Shown here one piece after another: positions 49,698 through 59,320 of a stretch of 59,382 bases of DNA; the stretch's first letter is position 1; each line of letters begins with the position of its first letter. Below the pieces are notes generated by a model. That model searched no databases, was not told the origin of the DNA, and saw only the letters and a list, made by a program, of their open reading frames with translations. The position numbers and the translations under genes were made by a program. Source of the DNA: an uncultured Bacteroidaceae bacterium (GTDB taxonomy: Bacteria > Bacteroidota > Bacteroidia > Bacteroidales > Bacteroidaceae); assembly GCA_905233765.1 (NCBI GenBank), contig CAJOCU010000015.1:1-59382 (forward strand), given 5' to 3'.

Positions 49698-51740
49698 TTA
49701 AGGTGTTGAAGGATTGTTGAAAACCAGACGGTTCTCGTTCATGCGTACCATATACTGCTGAATGATAGCTTTCAGTTCGCGTTCCATAGATGTTTGAATA
49801 GGCTCAGTGTCCAGCAGATTGTGTTCAAGCAGGCTATCGCTGAGTTCATAGAAGGCGCGCGTATGAACACCATCGAACTGCAGTAAGCGGTTATGCTTCA
49901 CATATTGGTAGATGCCGTTGTTGTAGTTCACGGCCCAAGTGCTGTCGGCGGGAGTGTGGAAGAGGTCGCATCCGAAGGCGAAATACGGCTCGTCGTGGTT
50001 GAGCAGTCCCAGAACGCTTGGCATGATATCTATGTGCTGGGCTATGCCTTTGCGCATACCGGTTTCGAAAAGTTCACCGCTGGGGTCGTAGAAGATGATG
50101 GGTGAGCAGAAACCGCCGATGTCACTTTGGTAGAAGTCGTGGTCGCTCAGGTTTGTATGGTCGGAGGTGAGCACGAAGAGGGTGTTCTTGAACCAGGGCT
50201 GCTTGCGTGCTTCCTCGAAGAAGCGTCGCAGGGCGTGGTCGGTGTAGCGGATGCATTTGTGAATAATGAGTCCCTCCTCAGGGAAGGTGTCGCGATAGGC
50301 CGTGGGGATTTTGTAGGGATGGTGGCTGGTGGCGGAGAAGAGAGCTGTCATGAAGGGCTCCTTTAGTTCCGACATCTGTGCGCAGTAGAACTGCATGAAT
50401 GGTTCGTCCCAAATCGCCCAGAGGCCGTCGAAGTCCTTGTCGCCGTTGAAACGTCTGTCTGCATTGTACTCTGTGCGTCCAAAGTATTTTTGGAAACCCG
50501 TCTTGCGAGCAAAGGCTTGGAATCCCATACTGCCGTTTTCTGCACCATGGAAGAACGCCGTTTCGTAGCCATGCTTGTTGAGCTCTTGAGCCAGTCCGCC
50601 AAAGGCATTCATGGAAGCAGGCGTTAGCACGAAGGGCTCCACGAACATGGGGATGCTGGAGAGAACGCTGGGCATACCATCAATGCTCTTGCGACCGTTG
50701 CAAAATGACCATTGGAAGGTGGTGCTCTTGTGGCAGAGCTCATCCACGAAGGGGGTGTATCCTGCGTAATGTCCGTCCTCAAGGACCTCGTTGAGAGCAC
50801 CAATGTATTCACGTCCGAAACTCTCCAGAATGAATACCACCACATTCTTCTTCACGAGGGAGCTATCGGGCTTTGGATGATGGATGGGTGTGTAAATTTG
50901 TTCCATTTCATCGGCGCTCCCGAAGTACTTTGGCGTCACGAACTTGGCCTTTCCAACGGTACGGATGAGTGAGAACGGGGTGTTCAGGATGACGGCAGCC
51001 TCGGCAGGGCGGGCTACATACTGATTGGCATTGGAGATGGTGATGGGGCGTACGGCCGTGGTGGCACCGCCACGCATCCCGATGACGGTCAGCGGAATGT
51101 ATGCAACGAACAGGATGAGATGCAGAAGGTAGTAGCCAAACACTTGGAGCTTCGATGAGAAGAGCGTGGTCTTATGGTTTGAAGACTGTGGTCCTATGGT
51201 CAGAAGACCGCGGTCTTCACATGGTTGCCTGTAGACCTTCCATAAAAGCAGGATGAGGGCGATGCCGGTGATGACGAGGTACCAGTGGCGCAGCAGTTCC
51301 ACACCTACGATACTGCCGAGGTTGCCCTCGTTGGAGAACTCTAGGAACACCGTGGTCGTGGTGCGGCGGCCGGTGTATTGGAAATAGACAGCATCGCAGA
51401 GGTTGATGATGACGGCGAGGCTGTTCACCAGTACGAAGAGCCACTTGGCGGTCAGCTGCCACCAGCGCAGCTCTTTTAGGTGCAAGGGGAAGAGCATCAG
51501 CATGGCGTAGAGGACATTGGTGTAGAGGATGGCAGATGTGTCGAACATCCAGGCACCCGTGAAGATGTCCTTGAGCGAGTTACCGCTCCAGAACTGTGGA
51601 AACGAGGAAAAGTTCTCGGCCCAAAAGGTTAGACGGCATAACCAATAGACAACATAGGCCAGCGCTATGTTCCACACGAAAGAAAGCGGTGTGCGAAGCA
51701 TCGTCGTAAAAGTTCTGGAATATGGTAGCAAGTTTTTCAA
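49698..51740 (-). CDS. LTA-synthase/EptA-like membrane phospho-transferase (sulfatase fold)
   Basis: A 680-residue protein: about five N-terminal TM helices (~15-260), then a periplasmic alkaline-phosphatase-fold domain with KKNVVVFILESFGREYIGA, FCNGRKSIDGMPSVLSSIPM (nucleophile region, Ser/Thr), ETAFFHGAENGSMGFQAFA and FVLTSDHTNLSDHDFY (metal histidine/aspartate). Relatives transfer phosphoglycerol or phosphoethanolamine to surface glycans or lipid A. Between TM4 and TM5 the loop reads CEDRGLLTIGPQSS, NHKTTLFSSKLQ and is encoded by a tandem microrepeat at 51157-51226. It follows the GT90 gene by 12 bases. Confidence 0.85.
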   Translation of the reverse strand: MKNLLPYSRTFTTMLRTPLSFVWNIALAYVVYWLCRLTFWAENFSSFPQFWSGNSLKDIFTGAWMFDTSAILYTNVLYAMLMLFPLHLKELRWWQLTAKWLFVLVNSLAVIINLCDAVYFQYTGRRTTTTVFLEFSNEGNLGSIVGVELLRHWYLVITGIALILLLWKVYRQPCEDRGLLTIGPQSSNHKTTLFSSKLQVFGYYLLHLILFVAYIPLTVIGMRGGATTAVRPITISNANQYVARPAEAAVILNTPFSLIRTVGKAKFVTPKYFGSADEMEQIYTPIHHPKPDSSLVKKNVVVFILESFGREYIGALNEVLEDGHYAGYTPFVDELCHKSTTFQWSFCNGRKSIDGMPSVLSSIPMFVEPFVLTPASMNAFGGLAQELNKHGYETAFFHGAENGSMGFQAFARKTGFQKYFGRTEYNADRRFNGDKDFDGLWAIWDEPFMQFYCAQMSELKEPFMTALFSATSHHPYKIPTAYRDTFPEEGLIIHKCIRYTDHALRRFFEEARKQPWFKNTLFVLTSDHTNLSDHDFYQSDIGGFCSPIIFYDPSGELFETGMRKGIAQHIDIMPSVLGLLNHDEPYFAFGCDLFHTPADSTWAVNYNNGIYQYVKHNRLLQFDGVHTRAFYELSDSLLEHNLLDTEPIQTSMERELKAIIQQYMVRMNENRLVFNNPSTP
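51157..51226. repeat. Three tandem ~22-bp units inside the LTA-synthase-like gene
   Basis: Units gagaagagcgtggtcttatg (gttt), gaagactgtggtcctatggt (ca) and gaagaccgcggtcttcacat (ggtt) lie at about 51157-51180, 51181-51202 and 51203-51226. The core aagaccgcggtctt is a perfect 14-bp palindrome. The stretch is translated in frame as a loop between TM helices. A related single unit lies at 47871-47890. Confidence 0.75.
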
Positions 51741-51752
51741 TGTTTAAATCCT

Positions 51753-52757
51753 TCATTTTTGCTTCGTCATGCGGAAGTACTTCTCCATCACCATGAGCGA
51801 GACGAGGCGCTCACGGCGACGGCTCTGGAACTGATGGCAGTAGTCGTGGGCGTGGCGCACGATGGCCTCGGCCTCGGCGGGATGCTCGTTGTAGTAATCG
51901 ATGCGCTCCAGCAGGTCGCTGAAGTCGGGGCGCACCTCGATGTAGTGGTAGTTGGGGATGAGCGTACCTTCCATGAACCACGTCTCCATCGTGGGACGCG
52001 GACAGACGGCCAGCGAGTTGCTGTGCATCACCCATTTCAGGTTGCTGGCCACGTCGTTGCCCTCTAGGCACATGATATATTTGAAGCGAAGGTGATCGTA
52101 GAGACTCGTCTCACCGTGCAGCTGCATATGCTCGGCATAGACGGAGTTGGTGGAGGTGTCGAGGATGTCGAACATCGGGTGGCCAAAGAACTTTTCGAAG
52201 AAAGTGGCGCGCAGCGGCTTGCCATGCACTGCGCCTCGGAAGATGATGCGGTTCTCTTTCTCTGCGGTTGCGAACGGGTCGCGGAAGAAAATGTAATGGC
52301 GCACCTTATTCAGCTTCATCAGCACGGAGTTGCAGTTCACCTCAGGCGCGGCGATTGGACGGCTCTTTGTGATGGAAGGGTGGGGGAGTAGGTGGTTCAC
52401 GTCGCCAGGCACGAGCCACCAGCGCAGGTGGCGTGGAAAGTAGCGGTTCCACTCGTAGGTGTCGAAGAAGTATGCGCTGGCACAGTCGTGATAGCGTTGC
52501 TCGCCCAGTGTGGGCGCGTCGGCAGGCAAAGCCGCAGGCGCACTGAGGCGGCAGTAATAATCTACGCGTTGCTGCACCTCGGCCTGTTCTTCCTGTGGAA
52601 GGTGGTCGAACTGACGCAGCAATGCTTCGCGTCGCCACTCAGTCCACCAACGTGGCACGGCTCGCATGGCGAAGCCCCGCAAGAGGAAGAGGGTGTGGCT
52701 GTTCTTGTGGACGCCCCCCACCGTGGTGTAGTATAATCGATGCAGCGCTTCCAACAT
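51753..52757 (-). CDS. GT90 glycosyltransferase (CAP10-like, LPS-modifying)
   Basis: A 334-residue protein. Key parts: ITKSRPIAAPEVNCNSVLMK, IIFRGAVHGKPLRATFFEKF, LYDHLRFKYIMCLEGNDVAS (the GT90 E-GND motif), NLKWVMHSNSLAVCPRPTME, TWFMEGTLIPNYHYIEVRPD and FSDLLERIDYYNEHP. This is the bacterial lipopolysaccharide glycosyltransferase subset of the CAP10/GT90 family. It lies 2 bases after the heptosyltransferase-like gene and precedes the LTA-synthase-like gene, all part of one operon. Confidence 0.87.
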   Translation of the reverse strand: MLEALHRLYYTTVGGVHKNSHTLFLLRGFAMRAVPRWWTEWRREALLRQFDHLPQEEQAEVQQRVDYYCRLSAPAALPADAPTLGEQRYHDCASAYFFDTYEWNRYFPRHLRWWLVPGDVNHLLPHPSITKSRPIAAPEVNCNSVLMKLNKVRHYIFFRDPFATAEKENRIIFRGAVHGKPLRATFFEKFFGHPMFDILDTSTNSVYAEHMQLHGETSLYDHLRFKYIMCLEGNDVASNLKWVMHSNSLAVCPRPTMETWFMEGTLIPNYHYIEVRPDFSDLLERIDYYNEHPAEAEAIVRHAHDYCHQFQSRRRERLVSLMVMEKYFRMTKQK

Positions 52758-52759
52758 TT

Positions 52760-53800
52760 TTATTGTAATCTCTCAATCACTTTCTTGACCACTGTCTCAG
52801 GTGAGATACTCGTGAGACAACGGTAGTCGCCATAGTGGCAGGGCTTATTTCCGTAAATGGAGCAGGGACGGCATGATAGATCTGCCCGTTGGAGAACATC
52901 CTCCATTTGCTGATTGTATCCAAGGAATCCTGCCATTGGATGTGTGGCGCCCCAGATGCTGACGACAGGGACTGCTGCCAATGATGCTAGATGCATATTT
53001 CCCGAATCCATCGATAACATCACGCGACAGTGGGAGATGAGCGCCAACTCTTCACCGATATTCTGCAAATGCCCTGCCATGCACTCTGTGTGGGAGTACT
53101 TGGCAGCCCATTCGTTGAGCTGCGCCTTTTCTGCCTTCCCTGCGCCGAAGAGGAACATGCGAACGTCGCCACGGGCATCCAGTTGTCGGATAACCTCTTC
53201 CATCTTTGACATTGGGTAGGTTTTCCCCTCATGGGCCGAGAATGGAGCGATGGCCACCCAGTATGGTTCTGGACGTTTGGATAAATCGAGATTTGGAATA
53301 GCAGTGCTTAAGTCGGCGCCACCAGCGGGGTAGAGACTGTGAAAGTCCAGCGTCCAGTCTGTAAAGCCAAGACGATGGAACACATCTGTGTATTTTTCAA
53401 ATATACTCGTCTGCGGCTTTTTCTCCTCAGCCTGCAAGAAAGCCTTTCGTGAGCGCCGGTCCTTTCGGATATGTGCCACATGATGTCCTGCAATATGCAG
53501 CCTCATTCGTAACCATTTCGTGCGTAGCACATCATGCAGGTCTGCGACATGGGTTGGCTGCAGGGCAAAGATTCGGCGTGCTAAGAGATTTAGTCCTCGG
53601 TAACCAGCATGCTCACCACCGAGGTCCGCGGTAATGAATCCTACATTGGATGGCAGAAGAGTAAAAAGTGGTTGCGCCCAAGCGCGGCTGACAACCGTCA
53701 CGCGGACATCGGGGTGCTGCCGAGCAAAGCTGTCGATGACGGGGATTGTCATCAAGACATCCCCCATGGCTGAGAACCTGAGAACAATTACATGTTTCAT
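52760..53800 (-). CDS. GT9 heptosyltransferase-like protein
   Basis: A 346-residue protein from 53800 (MKHVIVLRFSAMGDVLMTIP). GT9 motifs: RFSAMGDVLMTIPVIDSFAR, VADLHDVLRTKWLRMRLHIA, WVAIAPFSAHEGKTYPMSKM and LSMDSGNMHLASLAAVPVVS, then WGATHPMAGFLGY and a Cys-rich tail CRPCSIYGNKPCHYGDYRCL. The family adds heptose or other sugars to the LPS inner core. It follows the DUF4254 gene, a pairing common in Bacteroidota. Confidence 0.92.
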   Translation of the reverse strand: MKHVIVLRFSAMGDVLMTIPVIDSFARQHPDVRVTVVSRAWAQPLFTLLPSNVGFITADLGGEHAGYRGLNLLARRIFALQPTHVADLHDVLRTKWLRMRLHIAGHHVAHIRKDRRSRKAFLQAEEKKPQTSIFEKYTDVFHRLGFTDWTLDFHSLYPAGGADLSTAIPNLDLSKRPEPYWVAIAPFSAHEGKTYPMSKMEEVIRQLDARGDVRMFLFGAGKAEKAQLNEWAAKYSHTECMAGHLQNIGEELALISHCRVMLSMDSGNMHLASLAAVPVVSIWGATHPMAGFLGYNQQMEDVLQRADLSCRPCSIYGNKPCHYGDYRCLTSISPETVVKKVIERLQ

Positions 53801-53833
53801 ATTTTTCACTTTCCAGTATTTACTCTCCATTTT

Positions 53834-54436
53834 TCATTTCTGATAAAGAATGGGATTTGTGTCTGGGTCGTTGTACATTTTCATCTGCTTATATACCTTC
53901 ATCCATTTTCGCCCTGCCTCAATGTCGGCAAGGAGTTGGTCGATGGCTGTCGAAAGGTCAGCCTGCTGTTCCAAAAGCACATCCAGTTTCTTCTGACACG
54001 TGGCACGGTGCTCGGCACTGGCATCGGTGCGCTCTGTCTGTTCGCGCATGTGGTAGATCTTTAACGCCAGAATGCTCAGACGATCTACTGCCCAGGCTGG
54101 GCTTTCGGTGTTAATCGTCGCGGATGCTTCGTGTTGGACCTCGTGGTATTTCGTGTAGAAGTAGCTATCAATCGTCTCCACGAGATCCGTACGGTCTTGG
54201 TTGCTGCGGTCTATGCGTCGTTTTAGCGCAAGGGCCTCCAGAGGATCAATTTGAGGGTCGCGTATGATGTCCTCCAAGTGCCACTGCACGGTATCTATCC
54301 AGCACTTACGGTAGAGGTCGCTTTCAATGGTTCCATCGGCATATGGATTATGCAATGGTGCATCAATATCGTCAGTTTGGTGATAGTCAAGAATCGCAAG
54401 GTCGAAAATAGGGCGAGCCTGTTCAGTAAAAGTCAT
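53834..54436 (-). CDS. DUF4254 family protein
   Basis: A 200-residue protein from 54436 (MTFTEQARPIFDLAILDYHQ). I prefer this start because a promoter at 54466-54496 leaves the upstream alternatives (54454, 54496) too close or inside it. Body: PYADGTIESDLYRKCWIDTV, QWHLEDIIRDPQIDPLEALA, DRTDLVETIDSYFYTKYH and a C-terminal helical part. Almost always encoded beside a GT9 gene in Bacteroidota, as here, but its biochemical role is unknown. It is the first gene of the GT9-GT90-phosphotransferase-LpxL/CE4 run. Confidence 0.85.
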   Translation of the reverse strand: MTFTEQARPIFDLAILDYHQTDDIDAPLHNPYADGTIESDLYRKCWIDTVQWHLEDIIRDPQIDPLEALALKRRIDRSNQDRTDLVETIDSYFYTKYHEVQHEASATINTESPAWAVDRLSILALKIYHMREQTERTDASAEHRATCQKKLDVLLEQQADLSTAIDQLLADIEAGRKWMKVYKQMKMYNDPDTNPILYQK

Positions 54437-54465
54437 AAGCAGTCTTTTTTGCATGATTGTTCGTG

Positions 54466-54496
54466 CAAAGTAACGGATTATTTTGTTCTTTACCAA
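54466..54496 (-). promoter_or_regulatory. Promoter of the DUF4254-led operon
   Basis: The minus strand reads TTG (54496-54494), 20 bases, TTACTTTG (54473-54466), near the TAnnTTTG consensus. The ATG at 54436 lies 29 bases further. Confidence 0.6.
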
Positions 54497-54579
54497 GCAA
54501 AGCTCCTTTTTTCTGCTTTTTCATCATGCCATTGTGTAAAAACATGCCAAAAAAGAGTGAATGGTTGCGAGAAACTCAT

Positions 54580-54587
54580 TATCTTTG
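54580..54587 (+). promoter_or_regulatory. -7 promoter element of the rhamnogalacturonan lyase gene
   Basis: TATCTTTG, 52 bases before the ATG at 54640. The -33 position lacks a clear TTTG. Confidence 0.55.
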
Positions 54588-54639
54588 CAGCGACATTTTA
54601 TCATTTACCAAGTTTTTAACTACTAACGGCACAATAATA

Positions 54640-57600
54640 ATGAAACACAGAATCCTATTGCTTGTAGCAATGATGACTATGTCGCTGACAAGCGTTGCGC
54701 AACGCATGACAGATAAGCTCGACCGCGGACTCGTGGCTACTATAGCGATGAGTGGTAGCGGCAACTTTATCAGCTGGCGCATTTTGGGCGAGGAATACTT
54801 TGATGTGACCTATAACCTCTATGCCAACGGCAAACTGCTGAAAGGAGGACTCACAGTCTCCAACTTCGTGCACAGCGCCGGCAACGCAAGTACCAAATAC
54901 CAAGTAGCAGCCGTCGTGCGCGGCGAGGAGCAGGACTTGTGTCCCGAAGTGACGCGCTGGGCGGGCATTTCTAACCTCACGAATGGTGTAAGTGACAATC
55001 CACATACAGGCTATATCGACATAAAATGCCAACCCGCCATCGATCGCGCCGACCTGGATGCTACATCGCAGTACGAGTTCAACGATGTGGTACCTGCAGA
55101 CGTGGACGGCGATGGAGTGATAGACCTTGTTTGCAAGCGTAACTACACAGGTGGTGTCAATAGTGCCGATAACAAGACACGCTTCCATCGCATCGAGATT
55201 ATCAAACTCGATGGCACACGCCTCTGGTGGATCGACCTTGGCCCCAATATGATGGCAGGCCCTGACGAGCAGTGGGATGCAGTGGCCTTCGACTGGGATG
55301 GCGATGGAAAGGCGGAAGTGTTATTGCGGGGAGCTGACAATATGTACATCCATACGGCCACAGGGCACAACATCGCTGTTGGCGACATGAGTTACTATGC
55401 ACCTCGAACGCAATATACGTGCGAGGGAAGCGAGTACTTGCTCTACCTCAATGGCGAGACGGGCGAACCCTATGGATGGAATGGTACGAAGGATACTTTT
55501 ACTCCGATGGCTTACCCTTTGAAGCGCTACGAGAACGGCGAGACACAGTCCTTGGCTGTTTGGGGCAAGGAAGGCGACGGTGGTCACCGCTCCACGAAGC
55601 ACTACTTCGGTGCACCCTACCTCGATGGCGAGCGACCCAGCATCTTCCTCGGACGAGGCTGCTACACGCGACATAAGTTCACGGCACTGGACGTGAATCC
55701 CAGCACCCATGAACTCACACAACGCTGGTACTGGAGCAACAATGTCGGATGGGGTAGCCCTTGGTATGGTAATGGTTACCACAACTTCGCCATTCAGGAT
55801 GTGGATATGGATGGGCGCGATGAAATCGTCTTCGGCTCCATGGTCATCGACGATAACGGTAAGGGCCTCTCCACCACAGGACTCGGACACGGCGACGCAC
55901 AGCACTGTAGCGACCTCGACCCCTACCGATGGGGACTGGAGCAGTTCGCCTGCAACGAGGATGAACCTGCCATGAACTACCGCAACGCTACCACCTCGCA
56001 GATGTACTATCGTATGCAGAGTACTGGCGACGATGGTCGCGCACTGGCTGGTAACTTCACGAACAAATACCCTGGCAGCGTGGGACAGAGCTCCCAGACG
56101 GGTGTACTTAGCCTCACGGCAGACAAGGTAATCACAGGACAGGGAGGCTATGCCCTCAACTTTCGCATCTACTGGGATGGTGACCTCTGCGCAGAGATCC
56201 TGGATAGCCCGGGAACGGCCAAGGCAGCGAAGATTGAGAAACTCGATGTGGGACGTATCTTCAATTCCGAGGGACATTTGAATAACGACTCAAAAAACAA
56301 TGCATGCATGACTGGTGATATCCTGGGCGACTGGCGCGAGGAACTGCTCGTGGCAAACGGCACAGACATGAGACTCTACACCACGAGCCGACCCACCACT
56401 TTCCGGATCCCGACGCTCTGGCATGACCACGGCTACCGTCAGGGTATGGTATGGGAGACGATTGGCTATAACCAACCGCCTCACACCAGCTATTTCCTCG
56501 GTGAAATGGAAGGAATAACGATTGCTCCTCCCTCGCTGACCACAGATGGTCGTGAGCTGATAGGCAACGGAGGAACTATCTCTTCAGCAATGAATGACAA
56601 GCAAGTCCTGGTGTATGCCAAGGAGAACAGCAACGTCACCATCGCAGAAGGCGCTCAACCATGGGTGGCACTGTTCAATGTGCCGGCTTGGGTGCAGGGC
56701 AATAACCCCTCGGAGAGCAGTTCTATACTTGCTCCTTCTTATACCTTTTATAAATGTACTGCCACGGGCGGCGGATTTGCTGGAAAGGCGCGCTTGGTGA
56801 AGCAGGGCGAGGGCGAACTTGTGTTGCCCGCTGTGGCGATGAACCACACGGGTAACACTGATATCTGGAATGGCACGTTGACATTTAACGGCTCCTTGCT
56901 CAATTCAAGCTTATGGTTGAACCGTCACACGGCTTTAAACTCCACGGGTACCTTCCGCAGGATAAAGGCTGATTATAATGCTACGATACGGCCGGGTGGG
57001 GCCGATAGCAAGGGCAAGCTGACCACAGATTCCCTATACCTGGGATTCGGTTCACGCGTGCAGTTAGATGTCTATAGCGAGGGCTTTGGGGCTGATGTCA
57101 TAAAGACCAGAGTGCTCACGCTGGAAACGAAACTCACGGGAACATGGCTCACCTATGGACCTAAATACCTCTCTCCCGTCGTGGAAGTTACACCCCATAC
57201 CACTGCAGGTGCAGCGACACTGGCTGTTGGCAAATACCTTCTTTTCGAAGGTGTTGAGAAGATGACAGGTTCTCTGGAAGAAGTGATTATTGAAGGCCTT
57301 GGGACTGCTTTGATCTCCTATCTCTCGAATGAGGAGGATAAGATATTCCTTGTCGTAGAAGATGCCCGTCAGGCTGGCGATGTCACATGGACGGGTGCTG
57401 TGAATACCAACTGGAAGTTTGGCGATTATAACAAGAACTTTGCTCTGACGGACAATCCAGAGGAGAGTGACTGTTTCGTGACTGGCGACAAGGTTCGCTT
57501 TGGAGATGCTGCCACCAAAACCTCTGTTAATCTCAAGGGCGAGATAGATGCCGATAGCATCATTGTAGACGCTGACAAGAGCTATACTTTCAGTGGCAGG

Positions 57601-59268
57601 GGCGCCATCATTGGGGAGACTACGCTTGTCAAACGTGGCGCGGGTAAACTGACCATTAACACGGATAATACCTACACGGGTGGCACGCGCATAAGTGGTG
57701 GTACACTTGTGGTGACTTCGCTGAGCAACGAGAACCTCGCAGCAGGTAATCTGGGAGCTGTTAACAGCACTCCAAGCAAGTTCATTATCGAGAATGGCTC
57801 TGAGCTGCAGACGAGCGGTGTAGTGACGCAGGGATCGCCCATGCAGATGCTGACCACCGAGGGTGGCGTCATCAACAACGCTGGCGATTTTGTGGTGAAC
57901 AAGACCATCAGTGGTACAACGCTCACCAAGAAAGGTAGCGGATGGATGAAATTTAACACGGCTGGAAATCTGCAACGTTTCGTACTTGCAGGTGGAACCG
58001 TGCAATGCATCAATGCTAGTAAGGTGGCTAACACATTGGAAATTCAGAGCGGCACTTACAACGAGAACGGCGGCAGTAGTTTCGCCATCTATGTCCCTGC
58101 AGGAAAGAACGGTACATGGAACACGGTGGATAATGCCACTTACAGCAACAAAATTACGGGCACGGGCACTCTGACGGTCTATTGCTCCGAAATCAAAGGT
58201 TCTGGGTGGTTTGCAACGCGTACGCAGTTAGCTCTGGATCTTAGAGACTTCGAAGGGACCATCAAGGCAACAGGACACGCTGATGATACTGGTGCGCGTT
58301 GGACATTGAATACTGCCTATGGCATGCCGAATGCTACACTTGATATTGCTGCAGGTCTCACGGTTCAGAATACAGGTAAGACCTTTGCTATCGGCAAACT
58401 CACCGGCACCGGTAAGCTGGGTGGCTATGCCTCCTTTAGCAACAGTGGCGGCTCTGGAGCGAATACTTGGCAAGTAGGCAACGCCCAGAACTGGAGCTGG
58501 GGCGGAACAATTACGGATAATTCCAATTTTGTAAAGGTGGGAACCGGCACGATGACGATTACGGGAAAGAGTGATCACACGGGAACCAATAGAATCACAA
58601 AAGGTGAACTAGTTATCAAATCCGGGGCAACGTTGGGAACGGGAACTCTAACAGTCATTAGTGGCGCAACCCTCTCTGGCGTAACGGGTTCAACGCCCCT
58701 TACCAACGCATCCTACACCTTCAATAGCGGTTCTACATTACAGGTCGGTGCCTCAGCAACGGCGATTTCTGGCGTCATGAACTTTGGTGGCAAAAATGTT
58801 ACTATTAACAAGAATGCTGTCGTAATACTTGGATTTAATCGTGCCGCTACGGCCAGTGCCACGGGCGGAACATCACTCCAGAATATCGATAAACTCACGA
58901 TGAAAGGCACCATTCAGCTTCACTATTCCAGTAGCTTCGCAGATAATATAGCCGTTGGAGACAGCGTCGTTCTCTGGAAAAATGTTGTCTCGTTCTCGGG
59001 TACACCGATTTTGGAATCGGAAATTATTGATGTGGAGAAAGGACTCTTCTGGGACACCAAGGACATCGAGAAGGGTATTTTGCATGTCACAGATGTCGTG
59101 CCAGTGGGCATCAGGGAAGTGAAAAATGAGATAGGGAAAAGCGAGAATTTGGGTGGCGCCGTCTATGACCTCGCGGGTCGCAAGGTGGCCGATTCCGCTG
59201 CTTCCTTCATGAGCTCAGGTCGCAAGGGTGTCTTCATCATCGGAGGCCGCAAGGTTCACCTGAAGTAA
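54640..59268 (+). CDS. T9SS-exported PL11 rhamnogalacturonan lyase with autotransporter-type repeats
   Basis: A 1542-residue protein from 54640 (MKHRILLLVAMMTMSLTSVA). Residues ~22-640 are a PL11-type rhamnogalacturonan lyase propeller: RMTDKLDRGLVATIAMSGSG, NFISWRILGEE, the calcium-loop repeats DVDGDGVIDLV, DWDGDGKAEVL and DVDMDGRDEIV, and GDWREELLVANGTDMRLYTT. After a Gly/Thr-rich region, repeats of the autotransporter-associated kind appear: LVKRGAGKLTINTDNTYTGG near ~996 and FVKVGTGTMTITGKSDHTGT near ~1296, plus less regular ones. The end VYDLAGRKVADSAASFMSSG, RKGVFIIGGRKVHLK is a T9SS sorting domain. It should cleave rhamnogalacturonan I of pectin at the surface. PL11 enzymes are usually about 600 residues; the long stalk is extra. 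It is monocistronic. Confidence 0.9.
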   Translation: MKHRILLLVAMMTMSLTSVAQRMTDKLDRGLVATIAMSGSGNFISWRILGEEYFDVTYNLYANGKLLKGGLTVSNFVHSAGNASTKYQVAAVVRGEEQDLCPEVTRWAGISNLTNGVSDNPHTGYIDIKCQPAIDRADLDATSQYEFNDVVPADVDGDGVIDLVCKRNYTGGVNSADNKTRFHRIEIIKLDGTRLWWIDLGPNMMAGPDEQWDAVAFDWDGDGKAEVLLRGADNMYIHTATGHNIAVGDMSYYAPRTQYTCEGSEYLLYLNGETGEPYGWNGTKDTFTPMAYPLKRYENGETQSLAVWGKEGDGGHRSTKHYFGAPYLDGERPSIFLGRGCYTRHKFTALDVNPSTHELTQRWYWSNNVGWGSPWYGNGYHNFAIQDVDMDGRDEIVFGSMVIDDNGKGLSTTGLGHGDAQHCSDLDPYRWGLEQFACNEDEPAMNYRNATTSQMYYRMQSTGDDGRALAGNFTNKYPGSVGQSSQTGVLSLTADKVITGQGGYALNFRIYWDGDLCAEILDSPGTAKAAKIEKLDVGRIFNSEGHLNNDSKNNACMTGDILGDWREELLVANGTDMRLYTTSRPTTFRIPTLWHDHGYRQGMVWETIGYNQPPHTSYFLGEMEGITIAPPSLTTDGRELIGNGGTISSAMNDKQVLVYAKENSNVTIAEGAQPWVALFNVPAWVQGNNPSESSSILAPSYTFYKCTATGGGFAGKARLVKQGEGELVLPAVAMNHTGNTDIWNGTLTFNGSLLNSSLWLNRHTALNSTGTFRRIKADYNATIRPGGADSKGKLTTDSLYLGFGSRVQLDVYSEGFGADVIKTRVLTLETKLTGTWLTYGPKYLSPVVEVTPHTTAGAATLAVGKYLLFEGVEKMTGSLEEVIIEGLGTALISYLSNEEDKIFLVVEDARQAGDVTWTGAVNTNWKFGDYNKNFALTDNPEESDCFVTGDKVRFGDAATKTSVNLKGEIDADSIIVDADKSYTFSGRGAIIGETTLVKRGAGKLTINTDNTYTGGTRISGGTLVVTSLSNENLAAGNLGAVNSTPSKFIIENGSELQTSGVVTQGSPMQMLTTEGGVINNAGDFVVNKTISGTTLTKKGSGWMKFNTAGNLQRFVLAGGTVQCINASKVANTLEIQSGTYNENGGSSFAIYVPAGKNGTWNTVDNATYSNKITGTGTLTVYCSEIKGSGWFATRTQLALDLRDFEGTIKATGHADDTGARWTLNTAYGMPNATLDIAAGLTVQNTGKTFAIGKLTGTGKLGGYASFSNSGGSGANTWQVGNAQNWSWGGTITDNSNFVKVGTGTMTITGKSDHTGTNRITKGELVIKSGATLGTGTLTVISGATLSGVTGSTPLTNASYTFNSGSTLQVGASATAISGVMNFGGKNVTINKNAVVILGFNRAATASATGGTSLQNIDKLTMKGTIQLHYSSSFADNIAVGDSVVLWKNVVSFSGTPILESEIIDVEKGLFWDTKDIEKGILHVTDVVPVGIREVKNEIGKSENLGGAVYDLAGRKVADSAASFMSSGRKGVFIIGGRKVHLK

Positions 59269-59285
59269 ACAACTGCATGAAATAT

Positions 59286-59320
59286 GAGGGTGTGTCAAAA
59301 TAGGCACATCCTCTTTTTTT
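59286..59320 (+). terminator. Terminator after the rhamnogalacturonan lyase gene
   Basis: Stem gagggtgtgt / gcacatcctc (one mismatch/wobble region) with loop caaaatag, then tttttttc, 18 bases past the stop. This type of end sequence is also found at IS element termini in Bacteroidota, so part of it could be an IS end; no transposase is visible before the window stops at 59382. Confidence 0.7.
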
